64,000 nt of DNA, taken from positions 496,001 through 560,000 of the forward strand of contig NZ_JAHUWK010000003.1 of the NCBI RefSeq assembly GCF_019219065.1. Reading direction: 5' to 3'. The DNA is from Duganella sp. sic0402. Lineage in GTDB: Bacteria; Pseudomonadota; Gammaproteobacteria; Burkholderiales; Burkholderiaceae_D. The notes below the pieces were generated by a model. The model ran no database searches. It worked only from the letters and a program-made list of their open reading frames with translations, and had not been told where the DNA came from. A program made the translations under genes and the position numbers. The stretch's first letter is position 1. The number at the start of each line of letters is the position of its first letter. Below, in pieces: positions 43,487-55,244 of the stretch.

Positions 43487-44377
43487 ATGAAAGTATTCGT
43501 CACAGGCGCAACGGGCTGGGTAGGCTCGGCAATTATTCAGGAACTGAACGCGGCGGGACACGAGGTGCTGGGCCTCGCCCGCAGCGATGATGGCGCGGCG
43601 CTGCTGCGCAGCAGAGGTATCGCCGTGCATCGCGGCGAGCTGTCGGATCTCGACGCGCTGCGGACTGGCGTGCAGGCATGCGACGGTGTAATCCACACCG
43701 CCTTTATTCACGATTTCAAAGACTTCCATGCGGCCGGCGAAACCGACCGCCGCGCCATCGAAGCCATGGGTGAGGTGCTGGCGGGCAGCGGCAAGCCGTT
43801 GATCACCACCTCGGGTAGCGCGCTGCTGCCGCATGGCCGCGTCGGCACGGAAAACGACGCACCGGACAGCGGCGGCCCAGCGCAGCACCGCACCGCGTCC
43901 GAAGTGTTGACGCTGGCCTTGGCGGATCGGGGCGTACGCTCATCGCTGGTGCGCCTGCCGCCGTCGGTCCATGGTGATGGCGACTATGGCTTCGCGCCGC
44001 GTCTGGTGGATATCGCCCGCGCCCAAGGAGTGTCGGCGTACATAGGCGACGGCGCCAATCGCTGGCCGGCCGTGCACCGCTCCGATGCGGCGCGCCTCTA
44101 TCGGCTGGTGCTGGAACATGGTGTGGCGGGATCACGCTATCATGCCATCGCCGAGCAAGGCATTGCAACGCGCAAGATTGCGGAAACCATCGGCAAGGGC
44201 CTGGGCCTGCCGGTCATCAGCCTGACGGCGGAACAGGCACCCGAACACTTCGGTTTCCTGGCGCGCTTCTTCAGTGCGGACTGTCCTGCGTCCAGCACGC
44301 TGACACGGCAGCTGGGCTGGCAGCCTTCCGGGCCGGGGCTTATCGAAGACCTGGAGCAGCACTACTTCCGAAGCTGA
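43487..44377 (+). CDS. NAD(P)-dependent SDR (extended, epimerase-like)
   Basis: 296 residues from the ATG at 43487, preceded by AAGGAG at the right distance; a nearby ATG at 43481 is less suited. A Rossmann GxxGxxG (VTGATGWVGSAI) begins the protein and the body is that of atypical extended SDRs. The usual YxxxK is altered: QHRTASEVL stands at that place, so classical catalysis is doubtful. Proteins like this are often annotated as NAD-dependent epimerase/dehydratase or quinone-reductase-like. The AraC gene is divergent. Its last 38 bases overlap the convergent TPR gene. Confidence 0.85.
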   Translation: MKVFVTGATGWVGSAIIQELNAAGHEVLGLARSDDGAALLRSRGIAVHRGELSDLDALRTGVQACDGVIHTAFIHDFKDFHAAGETDRRAIEAMGEVLAGSGKPLITTSGSALLPHGRVGTENDAPDSGGPAQHRTASEVLTLALADRGVRSSLVRLPPSVHGDGDYGFAPRLVDIARAQGVSAYIGDGANRWPAVHRSDAARLYRLVLEHGVAGSRYHAIAEQGIATRKIAETIGKGLGLPVISLTAEQAPEHFGFLARFFSADCPASSTLTRQLGWQPSGPGLIEDLEQHYFRS

Positions 44378-45713
44378 GCAGCGCCGCCGCCACATCCGCG
44401 ATGACCGGCGGCCACCCTCCGCCGCGCGGCTGGCGGAACAGGCGCATGGATGGATACCAAGGCGTGTCGGCGCGTTCCGCCATCCAGCGCCAGTCGCAGC
44501 GGTAATCGGGCAGCAGCAGCCAGCATGGCTTGCCCAGCGCGCCAGCGAGATGCGCCACCGCCGTATCGACGCTGATGACCAGGTCGAGATTGGCGATCAG
44601 CGCGGCCGTCTGCGCGAAGTCCTCAAGCTGCGCACCGAGGGGCTGCAAAGACATACCACTTGGCGGCATCTGCGCGTCCACTTCGCCCGGCCCCTTCTGC
44701 AAGCTGACGAAATGCGCGCCGCTGGCGGCCAGCGGTGCCAGCGCCATCAGTGACGGCAAGGAGCGGTCCGCATCGTTCTCGAAGTTGACGTTGCCGCGCC
44801 ACGCCAGGCCGACACGCAGGCCATCCTTAGGCAGCACGCCGCGCCAATCTGCGGCCAATTCAGGCTCGGCCCGCAGATACGGCGTTTGAGCCGGAATCGA
44901 TGCCATATCCGTGCCAAGCAATCCCGGCAAGCGCATGGCACGCGTCCAGTAATCCCAGTCTTGCGGCAGTTGTTCGCCCAAGGCGTGCACATGATCCACG
45001 CCAGGCAAGGTAGTGAATAAACGCCGCAGCGCCGGATGGCATACAACGTCTACCCTCGCCGCGCCACATGCCTTGAGCATCGGCGCATAACGGCAGAAAT
45101 GAATCATGTCGCCATGTCCGGCTTCCAGTCCGATGACGATGGACTTGCCGGCCAGCGCTTCGCCTTCCCAGAACGGGCAATCGAAGGATAGAGGGAATTG
45201 ATCGAACTGCCAGCGCGCATCCAGCATACGCCAGCCTTCCTCAAAGCGGGCCTGCCGCAGCAGCAGGTAACTCAAGTTGAACTGTGTGCGCGCATGTTCA
45301 GGCTCCAGCGCCAGCGCCTGCCGGTAACAGGCCTCGCCCTCCGGCTCGCGATGGGTACACACCAACAGCATGCCCAGCTGGTTCCAGGCGGAGGCCGAAG
45401 TCGGCGCACACGCCACCGCCGCGCGTATCGCTTCCTCGGACTCCGCGAAGCGTTTCTCTTTCAGCAGCAGCGCACCCAGGTTCAAATGCAGCTGCGCATG
45501 ATCCGGCATCAGCGCAAGCGCCTGCCGATAATGGAACTCCGCCTCGGCGGCAGCGCCCTGTTGCTCTTTCAGATAACCCAGATTCGCGCGCGCCGCCGCG
45601 TGCCACGGTTGCAGCGCAAGCGCTTGCAGATAGCCATCCTCGGCACCGGCAAGATCGCCGGCGGCCAGGCGTTGATTGGCGTCGAGATAGGCTTGCTGAG
45701 GATCGGTATGCAT
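44340..45713 (-). CDS. TPR protein with glycosyltransferase-9-like domain
   Basis: 457 residues from the ATG at 45713; a TTG upstream is possible and no ribosome site is clear. Five or so tetratricopeptide repeats (about 1-165, for example YLQALALQPWHAAARANLGYLK) are followed by a heptosyltransferase/GT9-like domain (about 190-450) with GLEAGHGDMIHFCRYAPML, GLAWRGN and ISVDTAVAHLAGALGKPCW. Such fusions are common in betaproteobacteria and are usually taken to glycosylate proteins or cell-surface components. It follows the pyrimidine operon on the same strand after 32 bases, so it may be read through, but a role in that pathway is unlikely. Confidence 0.82.
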   Translation of the reverse strand: MHTDPQQAYLDANQRLAAGDLAGAEDGYLQALALQPWHAAARANLGYLKEQQGAAAEAEFHYRQALALMPDHAQLHLNLGALLLKEKRFAESEEAIRAAVACAPTSASAWNQLGMLLVCTHREPEGEACYRQALALEPEHARTQFNLSYLLLRQARFEEGWRMLDARWQFDQFPLSFDCPFWEGEALAGKSIVIGLEAGHGDMIHFCRYAPMLKACGAARVDVVCHPALRRLFTTLPGVDHVHALGEQLPQDWDYWTRAMRLPGLLGTDMASIPAQTPYLRAEPELAADWRGVLPKDGLRVGLAWRGNVNFENDADRSLPSLMALAPLAASGAHFVSLQKGPGEVDAQMPPSGMSLQPLGAQLEDFAQTAALIANLDLVISVDTAVAHLAGALGKPCWLLLPDYRCDWRWMAERADTPWYPSMRLFRQPRGGGWPPVIADVAAALLSFGSSAAPGLR

Positions 45714-45745
45714 GCGGGGCAGTATGCACTGCGCCCGCGCGGTGG

Positions 45746-46972
45746 TCAAACAATGCGAGCGCGTTCCAGCATGGCGTGCAACAGAACGTTGCAGCCGGCC
45801 TCCAGATGCTCGGCCTTGGCGTCCTCGATTTCATTGTGGCTGATGCCGTCCTTGCACGGTACGAAGATCATGCCGGACGGCGCCAGGCGGGCGGCATAGA
45901 TGGCGTCATGCCCGGCGCCGGACACCACATCCATGGTCGAATATCCCAGCTTGGCGGTAGCATTGCGCACCGCGTCCACGCATTCGGGATGAAACGGACA
46001 TGGCGGATAGTAGGACACCCGCTCAATCGCAATCTTCAGGCCCGTCTCGCTGCGGGTCTTGTCGATAAAGGCCAGCATTTCTTCATGCATGGTGTTGAGC
46101 AGTTCATCGTTGACATTGCGCAGGTCGATGCTGAATTTCACCTCGCCCGGTATCACGTTGCGGCTGTTCGGGAATACCTGCACCATGCCGACCGTACCGC
46201 GCCCATAGGGAGGATAGCGGTTGGCGATGGCCACCACTTCCTGCATGATCCGGGTCGATACCTGCATCGCATCCTTACGCAAATGCATGGGCGTGGGACC
46301 GGCGTGTGCTTCCATGCCGGTGACCACGCAGTCGTACCACGACAGGCCCATCACGGCGGGTACCACGCCGATCACCTTGTCGGCGTCTTCCAGCACCGGG
46401 CCTTGTTCGATATGCGTTTCAAAGTAGGCGCCGATAGGATGATCGCCTGGTACTTGCGGGCCTTTATAGCCGATGCGCTCCAGCTCCTCGCCGACCGACT
46501 TGCCATCCACGTCGCGCGCTGCATAAGCCGTCTCCAGCGAGAACGCGCCGCAGAATACGCCGGAGCCCATCATCACCGGCACGAAGCGCGAGCCTTCTTC
46601 ATTGGTCCAGAAAGCGACTTCGACTGGCGCCTCGGTCTTGATCTTCAAGTCGTTCAGCGTGCGCACAACTTCCAGCCCGGCCAGCACACCGTAGTTGCCA
46701 TCGAACTTGCCGCCCGTCGGCTGGGTGTCGATATGGCTACCGGTCATCACTGGCGGCAGCGCGTTGTTCATGCCATCCCGGCGCATGAAGACATTGCCGA
46801 TCTGGTCGATAGTGATCGACAGGCCGGCCTCCTTGCCCCAGCCGACCACCAGGTCGCGGCCCTGCTTGTCCAGATCAGTCAGCGCCAGGCGCTTGACGCC
46901 GCCCTTGTCGGTTGCACCGATTTTTGCCAACTCCATCAACGACGCCCACAGGCGATCACCATTAATTTTCAT
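45746..46972 (-). CDS. N-carbamoyl-beta-alanine amidase (beta-ureidopropionase, M20 type)
   Basis: 408 residues from the ATG at 46972, which has AAGGAG 6 bases upstream. The di-metal motifs are GSHIDTQPTGGKFDG (H, D), WTNEEGSRF (E) and THIEQGPVLE (H), with SGAGHDAIYAAR and ISHNE near the end. This is the M20 amidase group that includes hydantoinase-linked carbamoylases, allantoate amidohydrolase and bacterial ureidopropionase. Following dihydropyrimidinase and the preTA genes, its job here should be N-carbamoyl-beta-alanine to beta-alanine, CO2 and ammonia. It is only 10 bases after the hydA stop. Confidence 0.9.
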   Translation of the reverse strand: MKINGDRLWASLMELAKIGATDKGGVKRLALTDLDKQGRDLVVGWGKEAGLSITIDQIGNVFMRRDGMNNALPPVMTGSHIDTQPTGGKFDGNYGVLAGLEVVRTLNDLKIKTEAPVEVAFWTNEEGSRFVPVMMGSGVFCGAFSLETAYAARDVDGKSVGEELERIGYKGPQVPGDHPIGAYFETHIEQGPVLEDADKVIGVVPAVMGLSWYDCVVTGMEAHAGPTPMHLRKDAMQVSTRIMQEVVAIANRYPPYGRGTVGMVQVFPNSRNVIPGEVKFSIDLRNVNDELLNTMHEEMLAFIDKTRSETGLKIAIERVSYYPPCPFHPECVDAVRNATAKLGYSTMDVVSGAGHDAIYAARLAPSGMIFVPCKDGISHNEIEDAKAEHLEAGCNVLLHAMLERARIV

Positions 46973-46982
46973 GTGAGACTCC

Positions 46983-49834
<2,852 letters not shown>

Positions 49835-49928
49835 GGCGCTCTCCAACGGGTTGATGTATCCGTCCACCACTGCAAGTTTCGTACCTCTATGCCCTCTTTC
49901 AACCCGCAAGGCGGCATGCCAGGCTCAA

Positions 49929-51218
49929 TCATGCCGTCTCTGCCACTTTTTCCGCGCGCGGATTGCGCGGATCCTGCGTCCAGTTCATATAGGGCTTGCC
50001 GGTATCCTGCGGCACCATGGTAATGCAACCCTGCACCGGACAGGTGATCTCGCACAGATTACACCCAACGCACTCCTCTTTGTTGACCTCATAGGTACGC
50101 GCGCCAGTCGCAGCATCGATCAGCTGATTGATCGACTGGTGCGACGTATCCTCGCACGCCACGTAACAGCGGCCGCACTTGATACAGTCATCCTGGTTGA
50201 TCTGCGCGATCACCTGGTAATTCATGTTCAGGTATTTCCAATCGGTCGTGTTAGGCACGGCCTTGCCGGAAAATTCGCTGATGCTCTGATAGCCTTTCTG
50301 ATCCATCCAGCGCGACAAGCCATCCTTCATTTCCTCGACAATGCGGAAGCCGTGCAGCATCGCCGCCGTGCAGACCTGCACGCAGCCGGCGCCCAGCGCG
50401 ATGAACTCGGCGGCGTCGCGCCAGTTGCCGATGCCGCCGATGCCGGAAATCGGCAAGCCTGCCGTGAGCGGATCGCGCGCGATCTCGGCCACCATGTTCA
50501 GCGCAATCGGCTTCACCGCCGGACCGCAGTAACCGCCGTGGGTGCTGGCGCCGCCAACAATCGGAAACGCCACCATCTGGTCCAGGTCCAGATGCGTAAT
50601 CGAGTTGATGGTGTTGATCAGCGAAACAGCATCCGCGCCGCCAGCCTTGGCCGCACGCGCCGGCGCGCGCACATCGGTGATGTTCGGCGTCAGCTTGACG
50701 ATCACCGGCAGCCTGGTGTTCTGCTTGCACCAACGCGTGACCATCTCCACGTATTCAGGCACCTGGCCCACGGCCGCGCCCATGCCGCGCTCCGGCATGC
50801 CATGCGGGCAGCCGAAATTCAGCTCGATGCCGTCGGCGCCGGTGGCTTCCACCAACGGCAGGATATCCGCCCACAGTCTTTCCTCGCACGGCAGCATCAG
50901 CGAAACAATGATCACGCGATCCGGCCAATCCTTTTTCACCTGCGTAATCTCCTGCAGGTTCAAAGCCAGCGAACGGTCGGTAATCAGTTCGATATTATTA
51001 AAGCCGAGGACTTCGCGGTTCTTGCCGTAATGGGCCGAGTAGCGCGACGACACATTCACGGCGGCAGGATCTTCGCCCAGCGTCTTCCACACCACGCCGC
51101 CCCACCCGGCTTCAAATGCGCGCACCACGTTATAGGCCTTGTCCGTAGGCGGCGCGGAGGCCAGCCAGAACGGATTGATGGATTTGATGCCGCAAAATTC
51201 TACGCTCAGGTCAGCCAT
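49929..51218 (-). CDS. preA: NAD-dependent dihydropyrimidine dehydrogenase subunit PreA
   Basis: 429 residues. An FMN-binding dihydroorotate-dehydrogenase-like barrel (about 1-310) carries the loop NFGCPHGMPERGMG with the active-site cysteine. The C-terminal domain (about 335-400) binds two 4Fe-4S clusters (DDCIKCGRCYVAC and EECVGCNLCEITCP). With PreT it reduces uracil and thymine to the 5,6-dihydro compounds. AAGGAGG precedes the start, which shares one base with the preT stop (TAATG). Confidence 0.95.
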   Translation of the reverse strand: MADLSVEFCGIKSINPFWLASAPPTDKAYNVVRAFEAGWGGVVWKTLGEDPAAVNVSSRYSAHYGKNREVLGFNNIELITDRSLALNLQEITQVKKDWPDRVIIVSLMLPCEERLWADILPLVEATGADGIELNFGCPHGMPERGMGAAVGQVPEYVEMVTRWCKQNTRLPVIVKLTPNITDVRAPARAAKAGGADAVSLINTINSITHLDLDQMVAFPIVGGASTHGGYCGPAVKPIALNMVAEIARDPLTAGLPISGIGGIGNWRDAAEFIALGAGCVQVCTAAMLHGFRIVEEMKDGLSRWMDQKGYQSISEFSGKAVPNTTDWKYLNMNYQVIAQINQDDCIKCGRCYVACEDTSHQSINQLIDAATGARTYEVNKEECVGCNLCEITCPVQGCITMVPQDTGKPYMNWTQDPRNPRAEKVAETA

Positions 51219-52585
51219 TATGCAGCCTCCTTCAGACCGGTGATATCGTGATGAATAGCGTGCGCCGCCAGCTTGCCATGCTGGACCGCCTGAACGGTCA
51301 GGTCCTGCCCTGGCGCCACGCAATCGCCGCCGGCATAGATGCGCGGCAGGATGGTACGGAACTGGTCGTCGACGTAAATTTTGTCGCCGTCACGCTTCAG
51401 CGTTTTCGCCAGCGGATCGCTGATGCCGGCTTCCTCCATGCCCTGCCCGATGGCCTTGAAAATCGCATCTGCAGCGATATCGAAAGTCTCGCCGGTACCT
51501 GCCAGGCGGCCATTGATCACCGCCGTTTTCTCGAAGCGCATACCCTGCACGCGGCCAGCGGCATCCAGCAGTACCTGCTGCGGCTGCGCCCATGTACGCA
51601 TGCGTACCTGGTTCTCCTTGGCGATATGCTGTTCATGCACGGTCGCGCTCATCGCCTCGAAGCCGCGCCGATACACCAGCGTCACTTCATCCGCACCGAG
51701 GCGCTGGATCTGTACCGCCATATCGATGGCCGTATTGCCCGCGCCGATAACGATGGCGCGCGACGGCACCGGCAGCTTGCTCAGATCATCCGCCTGGCGC
51801 AGCGCGGCGATATAGTCCACCGCAGCCAGCAGGCCGGGCGCATCTTCACCGGTCAGGCCCAGCTGCTTGCTGGCGCCCAGGCCCAGGCCAAGGAATACTG
51901 CATCGTAATGGGTGTGCAGGTCGCGCAGTTGCAGATTGCCGCCCAATGTCTGGCCATGCTTGATGGTGATGCCGCCGATCTGCAACAGGAAGGCCACTTC
52001 CTTCTGTGCGAAGTTATCGGTGAGCTTGTATTTAGCGATGCCGTATTCATTCAGCCCGCCAGATTTTTGCTGCGCCTCGTAAATCACAACCTCGTTGCCC
52101 AGCATCGCCAGCCGGTGCGCGCACGACAGCCCGGCCGGTCCCGCCCCAACCACCGCCACCTTCTTGCCGGTAGAGGCGGCGCGTTTGAATGGATGCGCGT
52201 CCAGTTGCATATTGTCGATGGCGTAGCGCTGTAGCAGGCCGATTTTCACCGGCTGTCCTTCGGCATCGTGATTGCGCACGCAAGCGTCTTCACACAAAAT
52301 CTCTGTCGGGCAGACCCGCGAGCAGCTGCCGCCCAGGATGTTCTGCTTGAGGATGCCAACGGCGGCGCCATTGATATTCTCATCGTGGATATTACGGATG
52401 AAGCTGGCCACATCGATGTCCGATGGGCAGATGCGCGTGCACGGCGCGTCGTAGCAATACAGGCAGCGCGAAGCTTCAATCGCCGCCTGGCGCGCGTTCA
52501 ATGGCGGTGCAAGGTCAGTGAAGTGTGCTGCCAGTGATTCTTTGGCTTCCTTCGCTTTTGGCAGGTAGCTAATCGACTCGATCAT
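51218..52585 (-). CDS. preT: Dihydropyrimidine dehydrogenase subunit PreT
   Basis: 455 residues of the glutamate-synthase small-subunit type. Cysteine clusters CLYCYDAPCTRIC and CSRVCPTEILCEDACV (about 41-102) hold Fe-S centres. Two dinucleotide sites follow: VAVVGAGPAGLSCAHR (FAD, about 142-157) and AIVIGAGNTAIDMA (NAD(P)H, about 285). It takes electrons from NAD(P)H to PreA. AGGACCCATC precedes the ATG. It lies between the semialdehyde dehydrogenase and preA in the operon. Confidence 0.95.
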   Translation of the reverse strand: MIESISYLPKAKEAKESLAAHFTDLAPPLNARQAAIEASRCLYCYDAPCTRICPSDIDVASFIRNIHDENINGAAVGILKQNILGGSCSRVCPTEILCEDACVRNHDAEGQPVKIGLLQRYAIDNMQLDAHPFKRAASTGKKVAVVGAGPAGLSCAHRLAMLGNEVVIYEAQQKSGGLNEYGIAKYKLTDNFAQKEVAFLLQIGGITIKHGQTLGGNLQLRDLHTHYDAVFLGLGLGASKQLGLTGEDAPGLLAAVDYIAALRQADDLSKLPVPSRAIVIGAGNTAIDMAVQIQRLGADEVTLVYRRGFEAMSATVHEQHIAKENQVRMRTWAQPQQVLLDAAGRVQGMRFEKTAVINGRLAGTGETFDIAADAIFKAIGQGMEEAGISDPLAKTLKRDGDKIYVDDQFRTILPRIYAGGDCVAPGQDLTVQAVQHGKLAAHAIHHDITGLKEAA

Positions 52586-52601
52586 GATGGGTCCTGGTGA
52601 A

Positions 52602-54095
52602 TTATTTCATCTGAGGGAATGCAAATTCTGCGCCAGCACTGGCGGTGTTCGGCCAGCGCTGCATCACCGCTTTGTGACGCGTGTAGAAACGCACACCTTC
52701 CGGTCCGTACGCATGGTGGTCACCGAACAGGCTGCGCTTCCATCCACCGAAACTGTTGAATGCCATCGGCACCGGCAGCGGCACGTTCACGCCGACCATG
52801 CCAACCTGGATCTGCCGCACGAACTCGCGCGCCACGCCGCCATCGCGCGTGTAAATCGCTACGCCATTCCCATACTCATTGCGGTTGATCAGCTCTACCG
52901 CGCTGCCCACATCCGGCGCGCGCAACATGCACAGCACCGGGCCGAAAATCTCCTCCTTGTAGATGCTCATCTCCGGCGTGACATGATCGAACAATGTGCC
53001 GCCGATGAAGTAGCCGTTCTCACGTCCGGCCACTTTGTAATTGCGGCCGTCCACCACCAGCTTCGCACCTTGCTCGACACCTTCGCCAATCAAGCGCTCT
53101 ATGCGCTGCTTGGCCGCCTGCGTTACCACAGGCCCCATTTCGGCGTCCGCCGCCATGCCGTCGCGCACTTTCAGTGCAGCGGTGCGCTTTGCCAGTGCAT
53201 CGACAATCTTGTCGCCCGCATCGCCAACGGCGACGACGACGGAAATCGCCATGCAGCGTTCACCAGCCGATCCATAGGCCGCACCCATCAGCGCATCGAC
53301 CGTCATTTCCATGTCTGCATCCGGCATCACCACCATATGGTTCTTCGCACCACCCAATGCCTGCACGCGTTTTCCAGCGGCGCAGCCACGCGAGTAAATG
53401 TATTCGGCAATCGGCGTCGAGCCGACAAAGCTCACCGCCTGCACCACTGGATGATCCAGCAATGCATCGACGGTCACCTTATCGCCTTGCACAACATTGA
53501 ATACGCCATCCGGCAAACCAGCTTCCTTCAGCAGCCGTGCATGCAGCAGCGATGCCGACGGATCGCGCTCGGAAGGCTTGAGAACAAAGGTATTCCCGCA
53601 CGCCAGCGCCACCGGGAACATCCACATCGGCACCATCACCGGGAAGTTAAACGGCGTAATGCCGGCCACCACGCCCAGCGCCTGGCGCATCGACCAGGCG
53701 TCGATGCCACGCGAAATCTGGTCGGTGAACTCACCCTTCAGCATTTGCGGAATGCCGACCGCGAACTCCACCATCTCAATGCCGCGCGCGACTTCGCCCT
53801 GCGCGTCGGCGAAGGTCTTGCCATGCTCGCGCGTGACCAGGGCCGCGAATTCGTCGATATGCTGCTGGCACAGTTGCAGGTATTTGAACAGCACGCGCGC
53901 GCGCGTCAGCGGCGGTGTGGCCGACCACGACGGGAAGGCCTTTTCGGCGGCGCGCACGGCGGCGTCAACTTCCTCCGTCGTGCCCAGCGCCACCCTGGCG
54001 ACGGGTTCGCCCAATGCGGGATTGAACACGTCTGCATGGCGTCCGCTTTGCGTATCGACGCTAACGCCGTTGATGTAATGGGTGATGGTATCCAT
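52602..54095 (-). CDS. mmsA: CoA-acylating (methyl)malonate-semialdehyde dehydrogenase
   Basis: 497 residues, an aldehyde dehydrogenase of the MmsA type: start [53 protein letters not shown], and the catalytic cysteine in [11 protein letters not shown]. The lack of the usual general-base pattern of ordinary aldehyde dehydrogenases and this start are diagnostic for the CoA-acylating group. In this operon it should convert malonate semialdehyde (from beta-alanine) to acetyl-CoA, CO2 and NADH, or methylmalonate semialdehyde (from thymine) to propionyl-CoA. Sits 16 bases upstream of preT. Confidence 0.93.
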   Translation of the reverse strand: MDTITHYINGVSVDTQSGRHADVFNPALGEPVARVALGTTEEVDAAVRAAEKAFPSWSATPPLTRARVLFKYLQLCQQHIDEFAALVTREHGKTFADAQGEVARGIEMVEFAVGIPQMLKGEFTDQISRGIDAWSMRQALGVVAGITPFNFPVMVPMWMFPVALACGNTFVLKPSERDPSASLLHARLLKEAGLPDGVFNVVQGDKVTVDALLDHPVVQAVSFVGSTPIAEYIYSRGCAAGKRVQALGGAKNHMVVMPDADMEMTVDALMGAAYGSAGERCMAISVVVAVGDAGDKIVDALAKRTAALKVRDGMAADAEMGPVVTQAAKQRIERLIGEGVEQGAKLVVDGRNYKVAGRENGYFIGGTLFDHVTPEMSIYKEEIFGPVLCMLRAPDVGSAVELINRNEYGNGVAIYTRDGGVAREFVRQIQVGMVGVNVPLPVPMAFNSFGGWKRSLFGDHHAYGPEGVRFYTRHKAVMQRWPNTASAGAEFAFPQMK

Positions 54096-54117
54096 GATGC
54101 TCTTTCAAATGAACGGC

Positions 54118-55233
54118 TTAGCCCAGCAGGCTGTCCGCTTCGACATAGTGATAGCCAAGACCGTGGGCCACCGCTTCATAGGTGACCTTGCCCTGGCAGA
54201 CGTTCAAACCATTCTTCAGATGCGGATTGGCTTTCAGCGCTTTTTGCCAGCCCTTGTCGGCCAGCGCCAGCGCATGGCCTATCGTTGCGTTGTTCAAGGC
54301 GAAGGTCGAGGTGCGCGCCACCGCGCCCGGCATGTTGGCAACGCAGTAGTGCACCACGCCGTCCACCACAAAGGTCGGCTGCTCGTGGGTGGTGGCGCGC
54401 GAAGTTTCAAAACATCCGCCCTGATCGATCGCCACGTCCACCACCACTGCCCCCTGCTTGATGCGCGTGATCATTTCCTTGCTTACCAGCTTGGGCGCCG
54501 CTGCGCCTGGCACCAGCACACCGCCGATCACCAGGTCCGCATCCAGCACCGCTTCCTCGATCGCGTGCGCGTTGGAATACATGGTGACGATGCGGTTGCC
54601 GTACACCAGGTCCAGTTGACGCAGGCGGTCGATGTTCTTGTCCAGTATCGTCACGCGCGCACCGATGCCGACTGCCATCTGCAAGGCGTTGGTGCCGACC
54701 ACACCGGCGCCGATGATGGCGATATGTCCCGGTGCCACGCCTGGCACGCCGCCCAGCAGCAGGCCCATGCCGCCCTTGGATTTTTCAAGGTGCGCGGCGC
54801 CGGCCTGAATCGACATGCGCCCCGCCACCTCGCTCATCGGCGCCAGCAGCGGCAAGCCGCCGTTGGGACCGGTGATGGTTTCGTAGGCGATGCACACCGC
54901 ACCCGACGCCACCAGCGCCTTGGTCTGTTCCGGGTCCGGCGCCAGGTGCAGATAGGTGTACAGGATCTGCCCCTCGCGCAGCATCGCGCATTCCTGCGGC
55001 TGCGGCTCCTTCACCTTCACGATCATCTCGGCGCGCGCAAATATTTCCGCCGCTTCCGCGATGATGGTGGCGCCGGATGCCTGGTACATCGCATCCGTCA
55101 GGCCGATGGCAGCGCCGGCATTTGTTTGCACCAGTACCTGGTGACCACGCAAAACGAGTTCCTTGACGCTGGCCGGGGTAAGGCCAACGCGGGACTCCTG
55201 GTTCTTGATCTCTTTTGGGACGCCGACCAGCAT
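54118..55233 (-). CDS. ald: Alanine dehydrogenase
   Basis: 371 residues, the standard length. Motifs: GVPKEIKNQESRVGLTP at the start, IVKVKEPQ and LYTYLHLAP (catalytic lysine and histidine region), the NAD site IIGAGVVGTNALQMAVGIGA, and DVAIDQGGCFETSR. It oxidises L-alanine to pyruvate and ammonia. AAGGAGACAAGC precedes the ATG. In this operon it regenerates the pyruvate used as amino acceptor by the neighbouring aminotransferase and releases the beta-alanine nitrogen as ammonia, a neat closed cycle. Confidence 0.95.
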   Translation of the reverse strand: MLVGVPKEIKNQESRVGLTPASVKELVLRGHQVLVQTNAGAAIGLTDAMYQASGATIIAEAAEIFARAEMIVKVKEPQPQECAMLREGQILYTYLHLAPDPEQTKALVASGAVCIAYETITGPNGGLPLLAPMSEVAGRMSIQAGAAHLEKSKGGMGLLLGGVPGVAPGHIAIIGAGVVGTNALQMAVGIGARVTILDKNIDRLRQLDLVYGNRIVTMYSNAHAIEEAVLDADLVIGGVLVPGAAAPKLVSKEMITRIKQGAVVVDVAIDQGGCFETSRATTHEQPTFVVDGVVHYCVANMPGAVARTSTFALNNATIGHALALADKGWQKALKANPHLKNGLNVCQGKVTYEAVAHGLGYHYVEADSLLG

Positions 55234-55244
55234 GCTTGTCTCCT

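Noticed and set aside
52584-54185. Plus-strand ORF of 533 codons
   Set aside because: Antisense to the semialdehyde dehydrogenase gene.
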